Source: Hyphomicrobiales bacterium
GTDB lineage: Bacteria > Pseudomonadota > Alphaproteobacteria > Rhizobiales > Xanthobacteraceae
Reading direction: 5' to 3'
Assembly: GCA_016713235.1 (NCBI GenBank)
Contig: JADJPN010000002.1
Span: forward strand, 649,313 to 713,312
Length of the DNA stretch: 64,000 nucleotides
Under the pieces are notes generated by a model. That model was not told where the DNA came from. It was given only the letters and a program-made list of their open reading frames with translations, and searched no databases. Positions 26,446 to 34,913 of the stretch are shown one piece after another. A program made the position numbers and the translations under genes. Positions within the stretch are counted from its first letter, which is position 1. The number at the start of each line of letters is the position of its first letter.

Positions 26446-28226
26446 TCACGCAGCCTTTGGCTGACCGGTGTGAATTTGCAGCCAGTATTCAAGGAGTGCT
26501 GCCTGCCAGAGTTTTGAATTGCCTTTCGCAGTCAATTCGCGCTCGGGGTTTTTCAGAAGCCGGTCGATGTATTCGCGCTGGAAGATGTCGCGCGTCTTCG
26601 CCGCCGGTTCGTTCAGCACGCCGTGCACGAAGTCGAGCATCGGGCCGCGCAGGAATTTCAACGCGGGGACGGGGAAGTAGCCTTTCTTGCGGTCTATGAT
26701 CTCGTCCGGCACGAGGCCGCGCGAGGCTTCCTTGAGAATATGCTTGCCGCCGTTTTTGATCTTCATTTCGGCCGGGATCTGCGCAGCCAATTCGACGAGT
26801 TCGTGGTCCAATAGCGGCGTGCGCGCTTCCAGGCCAAACGCCATGGTCATATTGTCGACGCGCTTCACCGGGTCATCGATCATCATGATCTGCTGGTCTA
26901 ATTCCAGCGTCTTGTCGATCGCGCGCTCGCCTTGCGCAGTTTCGAAATAATTCTCGACGAGATCGCGGCTGTAGTCGCCGCCGGCGAGCGAGGGATCGAG
27001 CGCATCGGAGATTTCGTTGTGATTATGCTCGCAGTAGACGCGCATGTAATCGCTGACCGGATCGTTCGAGCGCAGCATGTGCGGATACCAGTGATAGCCG
27101 CCGAAAACTTCGTCGGCACCCTGACCGCATTGCACGACCTTGACGTGCTGCGAGACTTCTTCCGAGAGCATATAAAGCCGATCGCATCGTGGCTGACCTG
27201 CGGCTCCGACATCTGAGAAACCGCGCCTTCCATCGCCGGGATTGCGCGCGAAGTCGCAATCGGAATGCGGTGATGCTTGGTGCCGAATTTCTTCGCGACG
27301 AGATCGGAGTAGGCGAATTCGTCGCCCTTCAGCCCGTTCACGCTTTCAAAGCCGATGGAGAAGGTTTGCAAGTCTTTCTGCCCGCTTTCGGCAAGCAGTG
27401 CGACGAGCAGGGAAGAGTCGAGACCGCCTGAGAGAAGAACGCCGAGCGGCACGTCGGCGACGCGGCGGCGATCAACGGCGGTGCGTAGCGATGCGCGAAC
27501 CGCTTCCGTCCACTCGCTTTCCGTGAGGATGCGATCCCGCGAGCGCACCGGGCAGCGCCAATAGATTTCCTCGCGCTTCGTGCCATCCGGGTCGACGGTG
27601 AGCAGGCTCGCAGGCGCAAGCTTCTTCACGCCGTTGAAGATCGTGCGCGGCGCGGGCACCGCGCCGTGAAAGCTGAGATAATTGTGAATTGCTACCGGGT
27701 CGATGCTGGTATCGACGCCGCCTGCCGCGAGCAGCGCGGGCAGAGTAGAGGCAAAACGGAAACGTCCGTTGCTGTCGGTATAATAAAGCGGCTTGATGCC
27801 GAGCCGGTCACGCGCCAGCACCACACGGCCGCTCTCGCGCTCCATGATTGCAAAAGCAAACATGCCCTTGAAGCGCTCGACGCAGCGCGGGCCCCACGCA
27901 TGATAGCTTTTCAAAATGACTTCGGTGTCGCCATCGGTGAAGAAGCGATAACCCTTGGCTTCGAGCTGCGTTCGCAATTCGCGGAAATTGTAGATGCAGC
28001 CGTTGAACGCGATAGCGAGGCCGAGTTCAGGATCGACCATCGGCTGATCAGCCGCGGGACTAAGATCGAGAACGGCTAAACGGCGATGGCCGAGCGCAAC
28101 GTTGCGGCTCGCATACACGCCGCCCGCATCAGGCCCACGATGTTTGAGATTGCCTGAGATGACCTCGGTGACTGCCGCGCTCGCGGCGTCACCGCGTCTT
28201 CGTATTTCGCCAGATATTCCACACAT
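26446..28226 (-). CDS. NAGGN-type asparagine synthase-like amidotransferase (one-base frameshift)
   Basis: A class II glutamine amidotransferase fused to an asparagine-synthase domain, about 593 residues after repair. The N-terminal Cys (MCGISGEIRRRGD) is the glutaminase nucleophile; the synthase pyrophosphate loop is LLSGGLDSSLLVALL. Length and phrases such as SEPQVSHDAIGF and KVVQCGQGADEVFGGYHWYP match the amidotransferase of the N-acetylglutaminylglutamine amide (NAGGN) osmolyte pathway better than AsnB. The frame breaks at 27174-27176, where one T is missing in GGCTTTATATG. Its usual partner, the NAGGN synthetase, is not in this window. Confidence 0.85.
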
Positions 28227-28446
28227 AACGGTAACGGCAATCGTTCTAGATTCGTAATGAGGCGTGAGTATGAATCAACAAAAAAGCCCCACGCCGGGCT
28301 GCCGAACTCCTTTCTTATTGAGACAACCTGCGAATCGCGACTTCGTTCGGAGCTTTTTCGCGAAAATGGTCGCGCTCGTTTTGACCGCGCGTTGGCGGTG
28401 GCGAGTTCTTGCAAAGGAACAATCGCTCCGGCATAGCTCGCATAAC

Positions 28447-28539
28447 GGAGACGTGGCCGAGTGGCTGAAGGCGGCGGTTTGCTAAACCGTTATACGCTCT
28501 CAAGGCGTATCGAGGGTTCGAATCCCTCCGTCTCCGCCA
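28447..28539 (+). tRNA. tRNA-Ser(GCU)
   Basis: The acceptor stem GGAGACG pairs with CGTCTCC. The anticodon arm reads CGGTTTGCTAAACCG with anticodon GCT, and there is a long serine-type variable arm (ATACGCTCTCAAGGCGTAT). The T arm is GAGGGTTCGAATCCCTC. CCA is encoded. Reads serine codons AGC/AGU. Confidence 0.97.
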
Positions 28540-28558
28540 GATTTCGTTATTAGCCAAA

Positions 28559-28608
28559 TTGACGCCTAGCCGGGAACCTGCCAAGTTAGTTGCAAGTCGT
28601 TCGCAACT
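28559..28608 (+). promoter_or_regulatory. Promoter with a 19-bp Fur/Mur-like operator
   Basis: TTGACG at 28559-28564 (-35), 17 bases, CAAGTT at 28582-28587 (-10), then the imperfect palindrome GTTGCAAGTCGTTCGCAAC at 28589-28607. The same layout and nearly the same palindrome precede sitA (55581-55628). An AGGGG ribosome site follows at 28609-28613. The regulator's name is inferred. Confidence 0.65.
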
Positions 28609-28621
28609 AGGGGCTGCGGTT

Positions 28622-29437
28622 TTGGGACGGTTGATTGGGGTTTCTGCGTTTATCGCAGCACTTGTAGGTTTCAGCCCGGCTTTTGCGGCAGAAGATGATC
28701 TGCGTCCGGCGAAAGCGTTGCAGGACAACTCCTTCCTCATCGAAGAGGCCTACAATCAGGAGCCAGGCGTCGTGCAGCACATTCTGGTGCTGCGGAGGCA
28801 AGGGCGCGATTGGGATCTTGCCTTCACGCAGGAGTGGCCGGTGTTCAGCCAGGACCACCAATTCTCCTATTCGATTCCTTATTCGCGATTGCGCTCGGGC
28901 GGTCAGCGCGCGCGCGGCTTCGGCGATGTGTTTCTGAATTATCGCTATCAGGCGTGGACCGAGACAATGACCCGGCCGGCATTTGCGCCGCGCGCCAGCT
29001 TCATCGTTCCGTCGGGCGATGAGCGCCGTGGGCTGGGGGACGGCTCAAGCGGTGTTCAGTTCAACCTGCCGTTCTCGAAAATCATCAGCGACCGCGTGTC
29101 GGTGCATGCGAACGCGGGCTACACCCGCATGTTCGACATCGCCAGCTTTTCCACGAATAGCTACTTCCTTGGCGGCAGCGTGATTTACGCGGCGACGCGC
29201 GAACTGAATTTCATGTTCGAAGTCGTTCACGACTGGGAGCAGACGGTGGACACCGGCGCGCTGGTGCGTGACCGCACGCTGACGATCTCGCCGGGTCTTC
29301 GCTACGCGTTCAACCTCGATGCAGGGCAGCTCGTGCTTGGTGCGGGCATGCCGATCGCATTCACGAGCGGGCAGCCGACGAGCTACGGCGCGATCCTGTA
29401 TTTCTCCTTCGAGCACAGCTTTCTCGCCAAGAAATAA
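28622..29437 (+). CDS. Outer-membrane channel of the phenol MetA-pathway transporter family; MnoP-like candidate
   Basis: A 271-residue protein from TTG at 28622, eight bases after AGGGG, with a signal peptide (GRLIGVSAFIAALVGFSPAFA) and a beta-barrel of amphipathic strands ending in LYFSFEHSFLAKK. Segments such as WDLAFTQEWPVFSQDHQFSY and GLGDGSSGVQFNLPFSK fit the family annotated as transporter or putative MetA-pathway protein. A longer TTG start at 28559 is rejected since that TTG is the -35 box. The operator shared with sitABCD suggests metal control; in Bradyrhizobium japonicum Mur controls mntH together with the outer-membrane Mn channel MnoP. Equivalence to MnoP is inference. Confidence 0.8.
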   Translation: MGRLIGVSAFIAALVGFSPAFAAEDDLRPAKALQDNSFLIEEAYNQEPGVVQHILVLRRQGRDWDLAFTQEWPVFSQDHQFSYSIPYSRLRSGGQRARGFGDVFLNYRYQAWTETMTRPAFAPRASFIVPSGDERRGLGDGSSGVQFNLPFSKIISDRVSVHANAGYTRMFDIASFSTNSYFLGGSVIYAATRELNFMFEVVHDWEQTVDTGALVRDRTLTISPGLRYAFNLDAGQLVLGAGMPIAFTSGQPTSYGAILYFSFEHSFLAKK

Positions 29438-29559
29438 ACGGCGAACAGTGGGCGGCAGATTGGCGTAGCGGGCCGCGTCGTTCGTCGAGCCCAGCGGAAT
29501 ATTTCGCTCGGCTTGGAACTCGGCTTGGAAAATTTCCGCGGGCAGGGCAGAAAAGCCGG

Positions 29560-30743
29560 ATGTTCGCAAAGCGACTCATATCGTTGTGTGCGCTATTTAC
29601 GTTCACTTTGGCCGCGCCCGTTTGCGCGCAGGAAGCCGCGCCGCCGTTCCGGAACTTTCTCTCTTCACTCTGGCCTGATGCGCAAAAGCGCGGCGTTTCG
29701 CGCGAAACGTTCGATGGCGCTATTCGCGGAATTGCGCCGGACGCGGAAGTGCTGCGGCTCACGAAGAGCCAACCGGAATACGTCCGGCCGATCGGCGACT
29801 ATGTGAAGAATAGGCTGACTGCGAACCTGATCGCAAGCGGCAAACGCAACGCGGAGAAGTGGGCGCAGACGCTTGAGGCCGTCGAGAAGAAGTACGGCGT
29901 CGACAAAGAGATCATCGTCGCGATCTGGGGGCTAGAGACCGGATACGGCTCGTTCAGCGGCGGCAAGGACGTGATCCGCTCGCTCGCTACACTTGCGCAT
30001 GCCCGCTATCGCGGCGACTTCTTCCGTAACGAGTTGCTTGCCGCGCTCGAAGTTCTGGAACAGGAGCACATCACACGCGACAAGATGAAGGGCTCCTGGG
30101 CCGGCGCGATGGGACAGCCACAATTCATCCCGTCGAGCTTTCTGAAGTTCGCGGTGGATTTTTCCGGCGACGGGCGCCGCGATATCTGGGGCGTACGCCG
30201 GATGTGCTCGGTTCGATCGGCAATTATCTGCGTGAGCACGGATGGAAGCCGGGGCTGCCGTGGGGTTACGAGGTCACTATTCCGCGCGATTTCGATTATC
30301 GCATCAGCCGCCGCACCTTCGCGGAGTGGGCCGTGCTCGGCGTGCGCCGCGCCGACGGCGGCAAGTTTCCCGCAAGCGGCGAGGGTATCCTGTTCTTTCC
30401 AAGCAGCGCGAGCGGGCCGGGCTTTGTCGTGACCGGCAACTACGAAGCGATCAAGCGCTACAACCTGTCGGATGCCTATTCGCTGACGGTCGCGGGCACG
30501 GCTAACCGGCTGCGCGGTATGGACGGTTATCGCGCCAAGTGGCCCCAGGTGATTCCGCTCAATCGCGAGCAACGAATCCGGATGCAGAAGCTCATGCAGG
30601 CCAAGGGTTACCCCGTGAACAACGTGGTCGGACAGATCGACTTCGACCTACGCGACCAGATCAGGGTTTTGCAGGTGAAGTTCGGGCTGCTGCCGGATGG
30701 ACACCCCACCGAGACCTTTTTGGAAAAGCTCGAACAGCTGTAA
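29560..30743 (+). CDS. mltB: MltB-family lytic murein transglycosylase (one-base frameshift)
   Basis: A periplasmic muramidase, about 394 residues after repair, with a signal peptide (LISLCALFTFTLAAPVCAQ). The catalytic Glu lies in IWGLETGYGSF, followed by MGQPQFIPSSFLKFAVDFSGDGRRDIW, split across family motifs. At 30190-30198 the frame is lost; adding one base gives TPDVLGSIGNYLREHGWKPG. The C-terminus (LMQAKGYPVNNVVGQIDFD) is a peptidoglycan-binding domain. It is unrelated in sequence to the slt gene at 35-37 kb. Confidence 0.9.
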
Positions 30744-30818
30744 GCGCCATCCTCGGATAGTTAACGATTTGTAAATCGCCGGGAGCGCAAGGTCCGTCAT
30801 CTTCAAGGCGAGGCGGTC

Positions 30819-32214
30819 GTGACGATACCTAGCTCTTTCGAGATGCGGCTCGCGCTTTACGGTTTTGTGAACGAGACGCCGGAAGAACGCGCGCGCAGGG
30901 CGCAGCTCTGGAAGCTGCTGTCTCCCTATGTTGGTCGTGCCGTTGATGCGGTGATCGACCGCGGTAGCAGCGTGGTTCCGTTCTTTGCGCAGGCCCTTCA
31001 GGACAACCGGGAAGACATCAAGCAGCGTTCGCAAGTGACGCTCGAGCGGCTTTTCACGCAGCCGTTCGACGAGGCGTGGGTAGAAGACGCCTACGAACGC
31101 GCGCGCTATGAACTGAGCATCGGGCTCGATGTGCGGGCCCGATTTGCCATTATCCGTGCGATCGGAACCGCGTTTTTTATGATCGCGCGGAAGCGATACT
31201 TTTACGCGGGCAAAAAGGTCGCGGAGCTCGGCGACATCATGAACCGGCTTTGCATGATGGACGCCGCCAACGCGGTATCCTGCCACAACGAACTTGCGGT
31301 GAACGAAAGTACGGAACGCAGCGACCGGCTCGAAGGCGCGATCACGCGTTTCGGCACCACCGTTGATCAGGTGCGCAACACCATCGCTCACGCCGTGAGC
31401 GAACTCGGGGCTTCCTCGCAGCGGCTGTCAGTGCTTGCGCAGAATTCGAACCAGCACGCCAATCTGGCAGCCGATGTCGCCGGCAACAGCGCGCGGGATG
31501 CCGACTGGATGGCGAGTGCAGCCGAGGAACTTTCGAGCTCCATCGGCGAGATCAGAGCGCAGTCAACGCGCAGCGCGAGGATGGCATTCGAGGCGGTCGA
31601 TCTAGCCAACCGCGCGAACGGCATCGTCGGTTCGCTCTCGGAGTCGGTCGAAAAGGTCGGTTCGGTTGTCGGTCTGATTTCGCAGATCGCCTCGCAGACG
31701 AATTTGCTCGCATTGAATGCGACGATTGAGGCCGCACGGGCTGGCGAGGCGGGCAGAGGGTTTGCGGTTGTTGCGAATGAAGTGAAGTCGCTTTCAACCC
31801 AGACTTCGCGAGCGACGGAAGAAATTCGCGAACAGATCGAGAAAATCCAGGAAGCGACGAAGCTCTCGGTCGCGCAGATCGCCGCCTGCGGCGAGAGCAT
31901 CGGCCAGATCGCGGCCACGGTCGAAGCGCTTTCCGGCTCGGTCGATCAGCAGGCCGAGGCGACTTCCAGCATCGCGCAGAATTCCAGCCGGACCTCCAGT
32001 CACGCCAATTCGGTGGCGGAAGCGATGCAGACGGTCGCGGGTTCGATCTCCCAGACCCAAAGCGAAGCGCGCGAAGCGCTTCGCGCTTGCCAGTGGCCTG
32101 AACACGAGAGCGTCCGAACTGGATGCCGCGATAGAGGCCTTGCTTCAGGTCGCCAAGATCGAAACAGAGGGCGTGAAAGCGTTTGCAGATGCGGGACGGC
32201 GCGCCTCTGCCTGA
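30819..32214 (+). CDS. Soluble globin-coupled methyl-accepting chemotaxis-type sensor (frameshift near end)
   Basis: About 465 residues from GTG at 30819 (AAGGCGAGG upstream). Residues 1-165 have the sensor-globin (protoglobin) plan. The rest is a cytoplasmic MCP signalling domain with the hairpin tip ISQIASQTNLLALNATIEAA and GRGFAVVANEVKSLS. There is no transmembrane segment. Where HemAT-like sensors have the haem-binding His (HLRIGL pattern), this protein reads ELSIGL, so haem binding is doubtful. Near 32086 the frame breaks in a GC repeat; repair gives ALASGLNTRASELDAAIEAL and a stop at 32214. Confidence 0.85.
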
Positions 32215-32684
32215 GAATCGCTGCCTTCAGCGTATTCAAAATCAGCCATTTTCGTGCGTTTTCATGTGATGACCGGCCGGTACCGGGGTCTTCGGCGGCC
32301 ATCGGCCGATTCCTCTAACTCATTGAAATCATTGATGTTCCGGAATGGCGACCGTTGCGTTTCTGCAACACAATCGGGGAAAGCGAGTTCCGGGTGCCCC
32401 CAAAAGCGTCATTCCAATTGAACGGAAAGTGCCAATCGCTAGGGTGCTCCTCGCGACAGAGGGGGAGACCCAAGTGGGGGGAACCTTGCGTCGCACCCGT
32501 CCGGGTTTGACGGCTGATTGCTAGTTTCGAGTACGGACTAAGAAAAGTTCGAGGCGGTCGCAAAGTCGGTCTGGGTGGTTTCGCGGGGAATTTGGGCACT
32601 TTTTCTAAGGGGCGTCAGCCCTCCAGAGTAAAGACCCGCTCCTCTAGGCAATTTTTGAGAGAGAATGACTCTTTGGAGGTCACG
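32215..32684. other. 470-base intergenic region upstream of the porin
   Basis: No reading frame or RNA gene can be supported here. The region likely holds the porin promoter and a long 5' leader; a TTGACG occurs at about 32505. Ahead of the porin ATG there is a strong GGAGGT ribosome site (32676-32681). The segment 32340-32480 is G-rich (runs such as GAGGGGGAG and GTGGGGGG on the plus strand) without a clear hairpin. Confidence 0.4.
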
Positions 32685-33926
32685 ATGAAGATGGTGAAAA
32701 GCCTCATCCTCGGCACCGCAGTCGCTTTTGCGGCTTCGGCTGGGGCGCAGGCAGCAGACCTTCCCGTAAAGGCCAAGCCGGTCGGTTACGTGAAGATCTG
32801 CCCGCAGTACGGCCCGGGTTTCTACTACATTCCGGGTACCGATGTTTGCTTGAAGGTTGGCGGTCTTGTGTTCGCTGAAGTTGGCTTCCATGCCAACGGC
32901 GCGATCACGAACCTGAGCCACGGTGCTAACGGCTGGGATCATGCCGATAACTCCATGGCTTGGCGTTCGCGTGGCTACCTCTCCTTGGACGCACGCACGG
33001 CGACGGCTTACGGCACGCTCCGCGCTTACATCCTGGGCGGTTTCCAGCAGCTTAGCGGCACCGGCCCTGCCGGCGCAGCTGCGTTCGCAGTGAACACCGG
33101 CTCGTTCATTCAGTACGCGTTCATCCAGTTCGCCGGCTTCACGGCTGGTACTGCGAACTCGTTCTTCGACTTCGGTTCGAACTACCTGACGCTGTCGGTT
33201 GCTTCGAATCCGTGGAACTGGACCAACGTGTTCGCTTACACCGCGAACCTCGGCAATGGTCTCTCGGCCACGATCGGTATCGAAGACAAGTCGACCACCC
33301 GCGTCGGCAACGCCGGTCCGATGACGACTTCTTACGACTCGCCGGACATCGTTGGTAACCTTCGCCTCGATCAGGCTTGGGGTTCCGCCCAGATCATGGG
33401 TGCGGCTCACCAGACCCGTTGGATCGCTGGCGATGACTGGGGCTATGCAATCGGCGCTGGCGTCGAAATCAAGCTCCCGATGCTTGGCGCTGGCGACAGC
33501 CTCAAGATCGTTGGTGTCTGGTCTGAAGGCGCGGTGGAATACACCGGTCTTTCGGGCTCGCCCTACGGCGGCATCGGCGGCATCGGCATCGGCTACGCTG
33601 GTCCGGCTGGTCCTGGCTTCGCAGCTGTGATGGACGCTTCTGGCGCTGTTGGCTCGCTGACGGACGCTTCGTCGGTGATGGTGCAGTACCGTCACTTCTG
33701 GACCCCGACCGTCCAGTCGAACTTCCACGCTGGCTATAACGAAGCCTACAACCTCTTCGCAGGCGGCTTCGGCAGCGTGCAGGTTGTTCAGTACGGCCAC
33801 AGCCTGAAGTGGAGCCCGGTGAAGGACCTGACGCTGGCCCTCGACGTGCTCTACACGGAAACCGACGCGAACAACGTCGAGACCGACAAGGTCGCGACCT
33901 GGTTCCGCGTTACCCGTACCTTCTAA
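32685..33926 (+). CDS. Major outer-membrane porin, Rhizobiales type
   Basis: A 413-residue trimeric-porin homologue of the Brucella Omp2 / Rhizobium RopA type. The signal peptide is cut after AGAQA; the mature part begins ADLPVKAKPVGYVKICPQYG and has the family loop YYIPGTDVCLKVGG. It ends in the outer-membrane insertion signal FRVTRTF with terminal Phe. The start at 32685 has GGAGGT five bases upstream. Codon use is more uniform than in neighbours, as expected for a highly expressed gene, and a near-perfect terminator follows. Confidence 0.95.
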   Translation: MKMVKSLILGTAVAFAASAGAQAADLPVKAKPVGYVKICPQYGPGFYYIPGTDVCLKVGGLVFAEVGFHANGAITNLSHGANGWDHADNSMAWRSRGYLSLDARTATAYGTLRAYILGGFQQLSGTGPAGAAAFAVNTGSFIQYAFIQFAGFTAGTANSFFDFGSNYLTLSVASNPWNWTNVFAYTANLGNGLSATIGIEDKSTTRVGNAGPMTTSYDSPDIVGNLRLDQAWGSAQIMGAAHQTRWIAGDDWGYAIGAGVEIKLPMLGAGDSLKIVGVWSEGAVEYTGLSGSPYGGIGGIGIGYAGPAGPGFAAVMDASGAVGSLTDASSVMVQYRHFWTPTVQSNFHAGYNEAYNLFAGGFGSVQVVQYGHSLKWSPVKDLTLALDVLYTETDANNVETDKVATWFRVTRTF

Positions 33927-33947
33927 TCTGACGCAAGTCTGATTTAG

Positions 33948-33984
33948 CGAAAACCCCGGCGGGAAACCGCCGGGGTTTTTGTTT
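33948..33984 (+). terminator. Strong intrinsic terminator after the porin
   Basis: AAAACCCCGGCGG, loop GAAA, CCGCCGGGGTTTTTGTTT: a 13-bp stem with T run. The flanking A run could also make it work for minus-strand transcripts. Confidence 0.95.
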
Positions 33985-34030
33985 GTTCCGCGCCTTGGTT
34001 CTTCGGCTCTGGCTTAGACAACGGCGCGCT

Positions 34031-34913
34031 CTAGCTCGTCTGCGCGTCGCACCGTGCCGCCAGCGCTCGCACCGGCCCGATCGTCATCTCGTCCCAGAAT
34101 ACCGGCGGATGCCCGACGCCGGCGATCTCGATCGCTGTCATGTCCGGATGACGGGACTTCATCTGCGAGACCGTTTCACGCGAGAGCAGATCGGAGTGCT
34201 CGCCGCGGAAGACGAGCAGGGGAGCTTTCGCGAGTCCCTCAAACAGCGGCCAGATCGGCGGCGCGGGCGTGCTCGCGTCGATCTCGCGCAGGTTGAACGA
34301 GATCAGCGGGTCTGAACTGCCGGCAATCCCGTTTGCGGTCTCCCGCCAGCTCAGTCGCGTATAACGCGACCAGTCTTCCGGCGTGAACGCTGGAAATTCA
34401 TTCTCCATGATCGACTTCTGTAGCCGTTCGGCGTCCGCCCAGTCTTTCGGCTTCGGCAACTTGCCGACGTAGGACTGGATGCGGAGCAGGCCCGCCATGT
34501 CGATCACGGGGCCGATGTCGTTGAGCACGGCACCGGCGATTACCTGCGGCTTTGCCGCGGTCAGCGCCATCGTGAGTATTCCGCCGCGTGAGGTGCCGAC
34601 GAAAATCGCGCGCGCGATTCTCGCCTGATCGAGGACCGAAAGCAGATCGTTCAACTCGACCGGTATTGCGTAATTCTCGGGCTTCGGATCGTGCTCCGAC
34701 AGGCCACGGCCGCGCGAGGATAGCGCGATCACGGCGCGGCGCGTTCGCATCGAAGGCGAGTGCTTCGAGTAATTCGCGGAAATCTTCATTGGTGCGTGTC
34801 AGCCCTGGAAGGCAGACAACAGGAAGGCGCGATGCGTCTTGCGGCCCGGCTTCGAGCGCATGGAGCTTCAAGCCATCCGGCGTCGATAGATATAAGTCGT
34901 TGATTTTATTCAT
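34031..34913 (-). CDS. Alpha/beta hydrolase (one-base frameshift)
   Basis: A serine hydrolase of about 293 residues after repair. It starts MNKINDLYLSTPDGLKLHAL, with the oxyanion loop PVVCLPGLTRTNEDF, the nucleophile elbow FVGTSRGGILTMAL, and the terminal catalytic His in IAGVGHPPVFWDE. Near 34731-34740 the frame is lost after AFDANAP; removing one C gives RVIALSSRGRGLSEHDPKPE. The ATG at 34913 directly follows the slt stop codon. The substrate is not predictable. Confidence 0.85.

Noticed and set aside
28261..28320. Hairpin AGCCC/GGGCT upstream of tRNA-Ser as a terminator
   Set aside because: Only a five-base stem and the A run is on one side; too weak to call.
28559..28621. N-terminal extension of the outer-membrane channel from TTG 28559
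   Set aside because: The TTG is the -35 hexamer and the stretch contains the operator; the signal peptide starts at 28622.
32538..33800. 420-residue minus-strand reading frame across the porin
   Set aside because: Antisense of a strongly biased, highly expressed gene; the real porin frame has signal peptide and terminal Phe.
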